From Candidatus Ozemibacter sibiricus (GTDB lineage: Bacteria > Muiribacteriota > Ozemobacteria > Ozemobacterales > Ozemobacteraceae), in assembly GCA_003327425.1 (NCBI GenBank), contig QOQW01000012.1, positions 1-64,000 of the forward strand: a DNA stretch of 64,000 nucleotides. The letters run 5' to 3'. Shown here piece after piece: positions 43,997 to 52,822 of the stretch. The translations under genes were made by a program, and so were the position numbers. The notes below the pieces were generated by a model, which did no database searches, was not told where the DNA came from, and saw nothing but the letters and a program-made list of their open reading frames with translations. Positions within the stretch are counted from its first letter, which is position 1; each line of letters starts with the position of its first letter.

Positions 43997-46600
43997 ATGG
44001 CAAAACGATACAGCACAGGCAAGCCCCAATGGACGCTTCTGCTCGTTCTTGTTCTGATGGTGGGACTGGGGCCTGGCGTCAAGGCCAGGGCCTGGCAGCC
44101 CTGGCAGACCTTCACTCTCGACAACGGGTTGCAGGTTCTGATCAAAGAAGAGCCCGCGGCTCCCGTGGTGGCCCTCAATATCTGGATCCACGTCGGTTCT
44201 CGGAATGAGAAGCCAGGCCAGGAAGGCTTTTCCCATCTGATCGAGCACATGCTGTTCAAGGGGACCCCGACCTATCCGACCGGCCAGCTCGATCGGGAGA
44301 TCAAGAAGCTCGGGGCCTCCCAGAACGCCTTCACCTCGCTCGATTACACCTGCTACCACGTGCTCGGGGCCAAGGAGCACTTCCCCCGGCTGATGGAACT
44401 GGAAGCGGACGCGGTGCTCAACAGCCTGTTCGATCCGGCTGAGTTCGCCAAGGAAGTGCAGGTGGTCCTCGAAGAGATGCGAATGGACAAGGACGACCCC
44501 GAGTCCAAGGTCTATAACATGGTCAGGGAGCTGGCCTACACCACGCATCCCTACCGGCACCCGGTGATCGGGTATCACGATGTGCTGGCCTCGGCCACCC
44601 GCGATCAGGTCTACGATTACTACAAGACCTACTACACCCCGGCCAACATGTGGGTGGTGGTGGTCGGCGATGTGAAGACCGCCGAGGCGCTGGAGGTGGT
44701 GAAGAAATACATGGGCGGGGTCAGCGGCCGCCCCAAACCGGAGCAGACCGTTCCGGCCGAGCCTCCTCAGGACCGCAAGCGCGAGGTGCGCGAGTTCGGC
44801 GATCTGCAACAGGCCTACGTCGCCCTGGCCTGGCACGCGCCGGGCATCGCGTCTCCCGACAATTACGTGATGGACGTCATTTCGGCCATGATGGGTTCGG
44901 GACGGAGCTCTCGCCTGGTGAAAACCCTGGTCGAAGACGAGAAGCTGGTCACCAGCGTGCGCACCAGCTACTTCACCAGCCAGGATCCCTCCCTGTTCAT
45001 GATCATGGCGGAAATGCCCCAGGGGAATGTCGGCAAATTCATCGACCGGGCGACCCGCCTGATGGCCGATCTCGGGGCCGAGCCAGGCACCGCCGAACGC
45101 GACCCCGCCCAGGGGATCACGCCGGCCGAGTTCGAAAAGGCCAAGCAGCAACTGATCGCCTCGACCATTTTCGCGCGCGAGACCGCCGAGGCGCAGGCCT
45201 TCTCCTACGGCCATTATGCGACGCTCGACAAGCTGTCGGAGGCCGATGCCTACATCGATCGCATCAAGCAGGTGTCGCTGGCCGACGTGCAGCGGCTGGC
45301 CAAGGCCACCTTCCAGGATTGGAATCTGTCCGTGGCCCGCTACGAGCCGCAGATCGCCACCAGCACCCTCGTGCCCGAGATGCTGACCCTGGAAAACGGG
45401 CTGCGGCTGATTCTGCGGCCGAACCATTCCTCGCCTCTCGTCGCCATGGCGGTCCAGATCGATGCGGGCGGTCTGCGCGAAGGGAAGCGGGAAGCCGGCC
45501 TGGCCAATCTGACCGCCTCGACCCTGTTGAAGGGCACCGAGGGGAAGAAGGCCGACGAGATCGCGCGCGCGTTCGAAGCCATGGGCACCAAGGTCGAGGT
45601 GAAGGCCCAGAAGAGCTTCACCACCTTCAAGATGCAGGCCCTGGCCGAGAAGTTCCTGCCCTCGCTCGATCTGGCGCTCGAAGTGCTGACCAAAGCCGAC
45701 TTTCCCGAAGCCGAATTCCGCAAGGAACAGGAGATCGCGCTCGAGAAGCTGAAAGCCGAGGAAGACAACCTCTTCCCCTTCATCTACTATCGCACCCTGA
45801 AAGCCCTCTTCCCCGATCACCCCATCGGCTATTCCTCGCTGGGACTGGCGGAAGACGTGAAGAACCTGCGGCGGTCCGATTGCGTCCAGTTCTTCCGCAA
45901 GCACTACGTCGGTTCGGGGATGGTGGTCGCGGTGGTCGGCGACTTCTACCCCAGCGAGATCAAAGATGCCCTGGTGAAGCGCTTCGAGACGATCAGCCGG
46001 GGCAGCCTGCCCGAGCTGAAGGAGCCCAAGGTCGATCCTATCGCCCAACCTCTGGAGATCACGGCCCAGAAGAACCGCCAGCAATCGCAGATCATCGTGG
46101 CCACCCGGACGTTCCCGCGGAACGATCCGCGCGGGGTGGCGATGGACGTCCTGCGCACGATCCTGTCGGGGAGCATGGCCTCACGGTTGTTCACCAACCT
46201 GCGCGACAAGCGGTCGCTGGCCTATTCGGTCTGGGGCACCAACGTCGGCATGCGCACGGCCGGCTATTTCTTCGCCACCCTGAGCACCGCCGTGGGCAAG
46301 CTCGACGAAGCGCGGGCCGCCCTGGTCGATGAACTCGAGGCGATCCGGACCGGGGGCTTCTCGGACGAGGAGTTCGAAGACGCCAAGAAGTACATCCTGG
46401 GCCAGTATGCCATCGGCCTGGTCGACAATCTCTCGCAGGCGGACACCTTCTCGACCGATGAGTTCTTCGGCCTCGGGTTCGATTACCATCGCAAATACCC
46501 TGACCTCATCAAGAATGTCTCCAAGGATGCGGTCAAGGCCATCGCCGAAGAATTCCTCCTCGGGAAGGGGGCCTACGCGGTCGGGTTCACCCGCCCCTGA
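43997..46600 (+). CDS. M16-family zinc peptidase (two M16 halves)
   Basis: HxxEH motif in SHLIEHMLFKGT; second half LENGLRLILRPNHSSPLVAMAVQIDAGG. Confidence 0.94.
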   Translation: MAKRYSTGKPQWTLLLVLVLMVGLGPGVKARAWQPWQTFTLDNGLQVLIKEEPAAPVVALNIWIHVGSRNEKPGQEGFSHLIEHMLFKGTPTYPTGQLDREIKKLGASQNAFTSLDYTCYHVLGAKEHFPRLMELEADAVLNSLFDPAEFAKEVQVVLEEMRMDKDDPESKVYNMVRELAYTTHPYRHPVIGYHDVLASATRDQVYDYYKTYYTPANMWVVVVGDVKTAEALEVVKKYMGGVSGRPKPEQTVPAEPPQDRKREVREFGDLQQAYVALAWHAPGIASPDNYVMDVISAMMGSGRSSRLVKTLVEDEKLVTSVRTSYFTSQDPSLFMIMAEMPQGNVGKFIDRATRLMADLGAEPGTAERDPAQGITPAEFEKAKQQLIASTIFARETAEAQAFSYGHYATLDKLSEADAYIDRIKQVSLADVQRLAKATFQDWNLSVARYEPQIATSTLVPEMLTLENGLRLILRPNHSSPLVAMAVQIDAGGLREGKREAGLANLTASTLLKGTEGKKADEIARAFEAMGTKVEVKAQKSFTTFKMQALAEKFLPSLDLALEVLTKADFPEAEFRKEQEIALEKLKAEEDNLFPFIYYRTLKALFPDHPIGYSSLGLAEDVKNLRRSDCVQFFRKHYVGSGMVVAVVGDFYPSEIKDALVKRFETISRGSLPELKEPKVDPIAQPLEITAQKNRQQSQIIVATRTFPRNDPRGVAMDVLRTILSGSMASRLFTNLRDKRSLAYSVWGTNVGMRTAGYFFATLSTAVGKLDEARAALVDELEAIRTGGFSDEEFEDAKKYILGQYAIGLVDNLSQADTFSTDEFFGLGFDYHRKYPDLIKNVSKDAVKAIAEEFLLGKGAYAVGFTRP

Positions 46601-46623
46601 ACTCGGCCGCCGGGCCTCGGACC

Positions 46624-46657
46624 GCCGCCCGCCCCTCGTTCCTCTGGGGCGGGCGGC
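46624..46657. terminator. perfect 12-bp GC hairpin, 10-nt loop
   Basis: gccgcccgcccc-tcgttcctct-ggggcgggcggc. Confidence 0.62.
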
Positions 46658-46664
46658 AAGCGCA

Positions 46665-46696
46665 CGAAGGGCGCCTCCGGACGGAGGCGCCCTTCG
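46665..46696. terminator. perfect 15-bp hairpin, 2-nt central loop
   Basis: cgaagggcgcctccg-ga-cggaggcgcccttcg between convergent genes. Confidence 0.68.
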
Positions 46697-46738
46697 CATC
46701 GCGAGGAAAAAGGCGGAAGGGGCGGATGGAGGGAAGGA

Positions 46739-46852
46739 TCAGGTTCCCAGGCGGGCTTTGAGGCGATCGAGGAGCCAGAACCCCAGATCGACCGCGGCCA
46801 GGCCGGCGACGATGGTACCGGCGAAAACGGCAGCCAGGCTGAGCAGCAACAT
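46739..46852 (-). CDS. small (37 aa) single-TM protein downstream of murC
   Basis: MLLLSLAAVFAGTIVAGLAAVDLGFWLLDRLKARLGT; begins 18 nt after murC stop; GAGGG RBS-like sequence upstream. Confidence 0.48.
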   Translation of the reverse strand: MLLLSLAAVFAGTIVAGLAAVDLGFWLLDRLKARLGT

Positions 46853-46869
46853 GGGCGGACCCTCGGCGA

Positions 46870-48294
46870 TCAGACGGCCGGGCGGGCCTGCTGCACGGCG
46901 TGGTTGGCGCTGCGCGCCTTCAGCGAATCGAGGATCTCGGGCCCGAGGTGGGTGATGGAGCCCGCTCCCAGGGTGAACAGCACGTCGCCGGGCTCGACGA
47001 TCTTGGTGAGCTGGAAGGGCAGCTGGTGCAGATCTTTGACCAGCTTGGCCTTGCGACGTTGGGCCACCGGCATCTGATCGAGGATGAGCTGGCTGGTGAC
47101 CCCCGGAATGGGCTTTTCGGAACTGGGATAGATCTCGGTGAGGAACAGCTTGTCGCAGTCGGCGAAGGCGCGGCCGAACTCGCGGCACAGCAGCTGGGTG
47201 CGCGTGTAGCGGTGGGGCTGGAAGATCACGAGCACGCGTTTGGCGCCCAGGTTGCGGGCGGCGGCCAGCGTGGCCCGGATCTCATTGGGGTGGTGGCCGT
47301 AGTCGTCGATGACGGTGACGCCTTCCCAGCAGCCTTTCACTTCGAAGCGGCGGCCGGCGCCGGTGAAGTTGAGCAGGCCGGCCTGGATCTCCTCGAGCGT
47401 GAGGCCGAGGTCGAGGCAGAAGGCGATCACGGGGAGGGCATTGAGGACGTTGTGCTTGCCCGGCACCGCCAGTTCGATGGTCTCGCGCAGGATCCCGCCG
47501 ATGCTCAGGCGGAAGGTCGAGCCGAACGGCTTGTATTGGATGTTGGAGGCCATCACATCGGCCGGATGGTCGATGCCGTAGGTGACGATCCGGCGGTTCT
47601 CGGGGAGGGCCATGGTGCGGTTGTTGGCGTCGTCGGTGCAGAGGTAGAGCGTGCCGGCGGGGTCGAGGTGGCTGGCGAAGATCTCGAACGCCTTGATGAT
47701 GGCCTCGACGCTGGCATAGTGGTCGAGGTGGTCGTTGTCGATGTTGGTGATGATCGCGCTGTGCGGGAAATACTTCAGGAAGGTGGCATCACTCTCGTCG
47801 GCCTCGGCCACGAAGATGCCGGACTGGCCGGGGCGGGCGTTCCCGCCCAGGGCGGGCACGTGGCCGCCGACGACGCAGGTGGGATCGCGCCCCGCTTCGA
47901 GCAGGACGGTGGAGACCATGCTGGTGATGGTGGTCTTGCCGTGCGACCCCGCCACCGCGAGGCCGGTGGGGGCATCGAGGAACAGTTCGGCCAGCAGATC
48001 GGAGCGGTGGTAGATGGGAAGACCCAGGCGGCGGGCTTCCAGCAGTTCGGGGTTGTCCGCGCTGATGGCGGTGGAGATCACCACCTTGGCGATATTGTCG
48101 GCCAGCGGGGTGAGATTGGCCGCGGCGTGCCCGGTGAAGATGCGGGCCCCTGCTTCTTCCAGGCGCTGGGTGATGGGCGTGGAGGAGAGATCGGAGCCGG
48201 AGACCTGGAAGCCCTTGGTCATGTAGATCTGGGCCAGGCCGCTCATGCCGATGCCGCCGATGCCAATGAAATGGATGCCGTTCCGGGTTGCCAT
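46870..48294 (-). CDS. murC: UDP-N-acetylmuramate--L-alanine ligase
   Basis: IHFIGIGGIGMSGLAQI; GSHGKTTITSMVS; DDYGHHPNEIRATL; IFQPHRYTRT. Confidence 0.96.
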   Translation of the reverse strand: MATRNGIHFIGIGGIGMSGLAQIYMTKGFQVSGSDLSSTPITQRLEEAGARIFTGHAAANLTPLADNIAKVVISTAISADNPELLEARRLGLPIYHRSDLLAELFLDAPTGLAVAGSHGKTTITSMVSTVLLEAGRDPTCVVGGHVPALGGNARPGQSGIFVAEADESDATFLKYFPHSAIITNIDNDHLDHYASVEAIIKAFEIFASHLDPAGTLYLCTDDANNRTMALPENRRIVTYGIDHPADVMASNIQYKPFGSTFRLSIGGILRETIELAVPGKHNVLNALPVIAFCLDLGLTLEEIQAGLLNFTGAGRRFEVKGCWEGVTVIDDYGHHPNEIRATLAAARNLGAKRVLVIFQPHRYTRTQLLCREFGRAFADCDKLFLTEIYPSSEKPIPGVTSQLILDQMPVAQRRKAKLVKDLHQLPFQLTKIVEPGDVLFTLGAGSITHLGPEILDSLKARSANHAVQQARPAV

Positions 48295-48598
48295 GTCGAG
48301 AGTGTCTGCCTCCTTGCTGTTGGCTGCGAGGAACCAACCTTCTTCGATACCCATCGGCGACAATCCGGCGAACCCTGAGCGGTTTTTTCGCAACGGGGAA
48401 GAAGAGGCCGGCAGCCGGGCCCGGCGACGCGACGACAACCGTGACGTGGTATCCATGCGATGATGCGCGACACCATACCACAGTCGGCTTCTCGATGCAA
48501 ACCGACGGCCCGAGATGGGCGGGAATGGTGGATCTGATGGCTGGAATGGGGGGACAGGAAGGTGGTGGAAGGAGCTGCGCGCCGCGGAGCCTGCCGAT

Positions 48599-48799
48599 TC
48601 AGGACTTTTTGGGCAGGGGTTTGAGTTGAAAGAGCAGGCAGGCCGTGCCCGAGCTGGCGAATACCACCTGGGAAGGGAGCTGGGCGGACTTGAACCCGTG
48701 GCCCCGGCAGCCGAACGGCATGTGCTTGTCCCAGGTGACGTAGAAATGGACGCAGCGGTGGCAATCGATGCGCGGAGGGGGAGGGGCTTTCGTGGTCAT
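48599..48799 (-). CDS. small Cys-rich protein of unknown function (66 aa)
   Basis: MTTKAPPPPRIDCHRCVHFYVTWDKHMPFGCRGHGFKSAQLPSQVVFASSGTACLLFQLKPLPKKS; CxxC plus two more Cys. Confidence 0.65.
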   Translation of the reverse strand: MTTKAPPPPRIDCHRCVHFYVTWDKHMPFGCRGHGFKSAQLPSQVVFASSGTACLLFQLKPLPKKS

Positions 48800-49116
48800 G
48801 GCGGGCCCGATTATACATGAAGAGGGGCCGGGACAGCCATCCCGGGCAAGGTTACCGGGCCAAGGTTGGCTCTCTCGGGTGAAGGGGTAGGAACGGGGCG
48901 GGACGGCCTTTTCCTTGTAGGAATCACCAGGCTTCGCCGGCCTCTGGCCCACTCGTCGTCACCTGGGCACGGCGCGTGGCGCGTTTGGCCGGTGGGGTGG
49001 CCGCTGCCCCGATGGCCACCTGATGGGGCGGGGCCGATCACGGGAATGGCTGGCAGGCGCTCGCCTGGGGTGATTCCAGAGTAGCGCCGGAGGATGCTTT
49101 CTGGTAGGGTGGAGCC

Positions 49117-50367
49117 ATGCTGCGGCTCTTCTGGCTGTTGATCATACTGTGGATTCTGCTGCGCGGTGGGTTGCTCTGGCTGGGCTGGGTGGGGAATCCC
49201 GATCCGGCGGCCCGGCAACGGGTGCTGACCTATTTCACGCCCGACGATATCGTCCGGGGCGAAACCTATTTCCGACATGGTTTCTGGGCCCGGGCGGTTG
49301 TCGGCTACTGGCAGATGGCTTTCCTGCTGTTGGGCATTTTCAGCGGGTTCTTCGCCGCCCTGCACGCCCGGTGCGAGGCCCTGGCGGGCGGTGGGTTCTG
49401 GGGCGGCAGTCTTTTGTTCCTGGTGGCCTTCCAGGCCCTCTATAGCCTGGCGGTGCTGCCGTTCTCGTACTACCTCGGCCATATCTGCGAGCAGGAAATG
49501 GGCTTCTCGACGATGACGGCCGCGCAATGGCTCTGGCGCTGGGCCAAGGGGTTCGCCGTGAGCACCGTGGTGCAAGCGGCGGGAGTGCTGCTCTTCCTGT
49601 GGGTAGTTCGAACGTTCCCGCGGGCCTGGCCGGTGGTGGTGCCGAGCGCCACGACGGCCTACGGCGTGGTGCTCACCCTGCTGTTTCCCGTGCTGGTCAC
49701 GCCTCTGTTCTATGAGCAGAAACCGCTGGCCGACGGACCGCTGAAAGAACGCATTTTGGCCATCGCGGCCCGGGCCGGGGTTCCCGTCGAAGGCATCTAT
49801 GAAATCGATGAGAGCCGCTACTCGAAGCACACCAACGCCTATTTCACCGGCCTGGGATCGCGCAAGCGGATCGTGCTCTACGACACCCTGATCAAGAGCC
49901 ATACCGTCGACGAGGCGGCGCTCATCTTCGCCCACGAGGTCGGGCACTGGCAGCACGACCACATGGCCAAGGGCATCGCCCTGGGGTTCCTGGGCGGACT
50001 GGTGGGATGCGTCGCCCTGTGGTGGGTCTTCCCATGGCTGCAGGCCGAAACGGCCTTCCGGTTGCAGCCGTTGTGGTCGGCGGCCAATGTGCCGTTCTTC
50101 GCGGTGGTGACCATGGTCGGCAATCTGCTGCTGGCGCCTATCGAAGCGCAGATCAGCCAGCATTTCGAGCGGCAGGCCGATCGGGCCTCGCTCGATCTGA
50201 CCGGCCTGCGCCAGGTGTTCATCGAGGCCGAGGTGCGCCTGGCCCGCGACAATCGCAGCCATCTGCTGCCGCATCCCTGGCGGGTCTTCTGGCTGTTCAG
50301 CCACCCGCCGGCCATCGAGCGCATCGCCATGGCCGAGACCTGGATTCCACCCGCCCAGCCACGATGA
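49117..50367 (+). CDS. M48-family (Ste24/CAAX-type) metallopeptidase
   Basis: FAHEVGHWQHDH (HExxH), multi-TM N-terminus, FERQADRASLDLTG. Confidence 0.94.
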   Translation: MLRLFWLLIILWILLRGGLLWLGWVGNPDPAARQRVLTYFTPDDIVRGETYFRHGFWARAVVGYWQMAFLLLGIFSGFFAALHARCEALAGGGFWGGSLLFLVAFQALYSLAVLPFSYYLGHICEQEMGFSTMTAAQWLWRWAKGFAVSTVVQAAGVLLFLWVVRTFPRAWPVVVPSATTAYGVVLTLLFPVLVTPLFYEQKPLADGPLKERILAIAARAGVPVEGIYEIDESRYSKHTNAYFTGLGSRKRIVLYDTLIKSHTVDEAALIFAHEVGHWQHDHMAKGIALGFLGGLVGCVALWWVFPWLQAETAFRLQPLWSAANVPFFAVVTMVGNLLLAPIEAQISQHFERQADRASLDLTGLRQVFIEAEVRLARDNRSHLLPHPWRVFWLFSHPPAIERIAMAETWIPPAQPR

Positions 50368-50369
50368 AA

Positions 50370-50394
50370 CCGCCGCCGGCGGGGCCGGCGGCGG
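50370..50394. terminator. perfect 11-bp GC hairpin (bidirectional terminator candidate)
   Basis: CCGCCGCCGGC-ggg-GCCGGCGGCGG, 3 nt after M48 stop, between convergent genes. Confidence 0.55.
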
Positions 50395-50479
50395 GGGAGG
50401 GGGAGGCCGACGGGAGAGAGGACGAGGCAGGGCCGGGGCGCCGTTGGCGTCGTTCGCGCCACGCCGCCCGACTCGGCCG

Positions 50480-51925
50480 TCAGACCACGCTTTCCTGGCC
50501 GTTCATGGTGAAGATCACCTTGTCGAGGCCGAACTCCTGCTTGAAGCGGTTGGCGAAGTTGACCAGCGCGACGACGTGCTGGTTGAGCAGCCATTTGGCG
50601 GTGCGGCCCTGGATGCAGTGCATGGCCTGCCCCTGATGGGTGACCGGCGATTCGAGTCGGGTGTGTCGCAGCAGGGCTCCCAGTTCCTGCGTGCCGGTCT
50701 CGGCCCAGCGGCGGGACAACTCCTTCTTGCCGGGATCGCCGTCGAAAGTGGGCAGGTACAGACCGAGCGCCTGATCGAAGAGCATGGCTTCGGCCAGGTC
50801 GCGAATGGCCACGGCCATCGGATGGTTGGGGTCGCGCTGCAGCAGGAGCTGGGCGTCGGGGGTACGGTTGCCGGCCAGGGCTTTGTCGAAGGGCAGCTCG
50901 AACTTGAGATACTCGCGGTCCTCGGGCAGGATCTTGCCTTCCTGCGTGGGATCGGCGGTGGTGTGATTGAGGCCGTAGATGACCTTCGACGGATCGACCT
51001 TCCAGCTGCGGCGGGTCTCCTCGAAATGCTTGATGAGGCCATTGACCGAGACGTTCTTGCTGGAGATCAGGTAGACGATCTTGTCGACGCTCTGCACGAT
51101 CTCTTTGGTGACCTTGGTGTACATCGAACTGGAGTCGACGACGACGAAATCGTAGGTTTCCATGACCGTCTTCATGATCGAGAAGGTATGGAATTCCTTC
51201 AGGCGGAGGTCGGTCAGCCCGTTTTCCTGGGGAAGAAGCGTTTCGATGCCGCAGGGGGCGCGGACGACATATTTCTTCAGGTCGGCGATCCGCTCGCGAT
51301 CGACCAGTTCATCGATGATGCGGGAGCGCTGCTCGATGCCCAGCGCCCGGGCGACCTTGTCGTCGCGCAGGTTCGGATCGAACAGCAGAACGTCGCGGCC
51401 GAGCAGCTGCTGCATGGCGAAAGCCAGGTTGCGGGCGAACAGGCTCTTGCCCGAGCTGGTGTCGGGGCCCATGACGGCGTAGACGTACGTCTTCTTCTCG
51501 CCGGCCGAGCCGATGTTGGCCTTGGCGAGGCGTTCGCACAGCGTGCGGATGATGGCCAGCGCGACGCCGGGGGCGGTGCGCAAGAGCGCGTGGAAATCGT
51601 CCTTGCGGATGCGGATGACCTCGGTTTCGGCCAGGGCGACGGCGCTGGCGGTGCGCGGCTCGTCGGTGAGCAGGGCCATTTCGCCGAAGTATTCGCCGAG
51701 CTTGAGGTGGGTGAGGATCTTGCGCCCCCCCTTGCCGTCGTCGCAGAAGATCTGGACGATGCCGGACTTGATGACGAACATCGAGTCGGCGGCCTGCCCC
51801 TCTTTGCAGATGAAGGCATCTCGGGCGAAAGGAATGGCTTCGGCCCGTCCGGCCAGGTTCTTCAATTCCTCTTCACTGAGACCCGAGAACAGGGAAACGC
51901 GGCGCAGAAAGTCGATCTGGCTCAT
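50480..51925 (-). CDS. cyclic-nucleotide-binding domain fused to CpaE/MinD-like P-loop ATPase
   Basis: LGEYFGEMALLTDEPRTASAVALAETEVIRI (cNMP-binding) followed by VYAVMGPDTSSGKSLFARNLAFAMQ and YDFVVVDSSSMYTKVT. Confidence 0.85.
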   Translation of the reverse strand: MSQIDFLRRVSLFSGLSEEELKNLAGRAEAIPFARDAFICKEGQAADSMFVIKSGIVQIFCDDGKGGRKILTHLKLGEYFGEMALLTDEPRTASAVALAETEVIRIRKDDFHALLRTAPGVALAIIRTLCERLAKANIGSAGEKKTYVYAVMGPDTSSGKSLFARNLAFAMQQLLGRDVLLFDPNLRDDKVARALGIEQRSRIIDELVDRERIADLKKYVVRAPCGIETLLPQENGLTDLRLKEFHTFSIMKTVMETYDFVVVDSSSMYTKVTKEIVQSVDKIVYLISSKNVSVNGLIKHFEETRRSWKVDPSKVIYGLNHTTADPTQEGKILPEDREYLKFELPFDKALAGNRTPDAQLLLQRDPNHPMAVAIRDLAEAMLFDQALGLYLPTFDGDPGKKELSRRWAETGTQELGALLRHTRLESPVTHQGQAMHCIQGRTAKWLLNQHVVALVNFANRFKQEFGLDKVIFTMNGQESVV

Positions 51926-52053
51926 GAGGCATCCTCCCATTAGAGTGGGCACATCCTACCCTCCTCCCCATCCACCTGTCAAACGGGTGGAATCTCTCGC
52001 GAACTTCTCATTCATCCGCTTGATCAGGCCGTAAAACACCGGTGAAAAAAAAC

Positions 52054-52083
52054 TTGGCAAAGCCGGGGAGCGGGAGGTATAAT
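52054..52083 (+). promoter_or_regulatory. sigma70-like promoter for Ehr-like operon
   Basis: TTGGCA (52054-52059) - 18 bp - TATAAT (52078-52083), 28 bp before ATG 52112. Confidence 0.68.
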
Positions 52084-52111
52084 CGGGCACTTTTTTCTGA
52101 GCAGAGGTCCC

Positions 52112-52822
52112 ATGGAACTTTCGTTGCATGATGTGGCCCGGCTCCTCAATGCCGGTGAGCGGCAGATCCGGACCTGGATCGACCACCACGGCCTGCCCCA
52201 TTTCGCGGTGCTGGATGAACTCCGGTTCAATCGAGAAGAGATCCTCGAATGGGCGGCGGCCCACCATGTGCCAGTGCGGGCGGCCGGGCTCGCAGGGGAA
52301 GCGCCGTCCCGGCTGTCGGTGGCCCTCGACCGGGGAGGGGTCTTCCACGATCTGCCCGGGCCGACCCCCGAAGCGGTGCTGAACGAGCTGCTGACCCGTC
52401 TGCCGCTGCCCCCGGCCGTCGACCGCGACCTGCTGCGGCAGATGGTGGTGGCTCGGGAAAAGGCCCATCCAACCGGCCTCGACGACGGGATCGCCATTCC
52501 GCATGCGGCGGGCCCGTTGATCGATCCGATGCTGGAGGCCCCGGTGGCAGGCCTGGCCTTCCTGCGTCAACCGGTCGACTGGCGGGCCCGAGATGGCAAG
52601 CCGGTGACCTGCGTGTTTCTGCTCATCTGTCCGACGGTATTCGCTCACCTGGCGCTCTTGGCCCAGGTGGCGAACGTGCTCAGTCGACCGGAAGGCAAAG
52701 CGCTGCTGCAGGCCCGGCCGCCGGCGGCTGAGCTGGTGGCCCGCTTCCGGGCGTTCGAAGAGCGGTCGGGGGCGGGGAGGGCGCCCGCCGACGGACGGTC
52801 GACTGACCAGTCCAGCGTATGA
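52112..52822 (+). CDS. MerR/excisionase-like DNA-binding domain fused to PTS EIIA (fructose/mannitol, PtsN-like) domain
   Basis: MELSLHDVARLLNAGERQIRTWIDHHGLPHFAVLDELRFNREEILEWAA; EIIA motif KAHPTGLDDGIAIPHA. Confidence 0.85.
   Translation: MELSLHDVARLLNAGERQIRTWIDHHGLPHFAVLDELRFNREEILEWAAAHHVPVRAAGLAGEAPSRLSVALDRGGVFHDLPGPTPEAVLNELLTRLPLPPAVDRDLLRQMVVAREKAHPTGLDDGIAIPHAAGPLIDPMLEAPVAGLAFLRQPVDWRARDGKPVTCVFLLICPTVFAHLALLAQVANVLSRPEGKALLQARPPAAELVARFRAFEERSGAGRAPADGRSTDQSSV

Noticed and set aside
43961-46084. 707 aa minus-strand ORF
   Set aside because: Antisense to the M16 peptidase with HxxEH motif.
46739-47188. 149 aa form of the small minus-strand ORF
   Set aside because: Its N-terminal part is out of frame inside murC; only the last 37 codons beyond murC are plausible.
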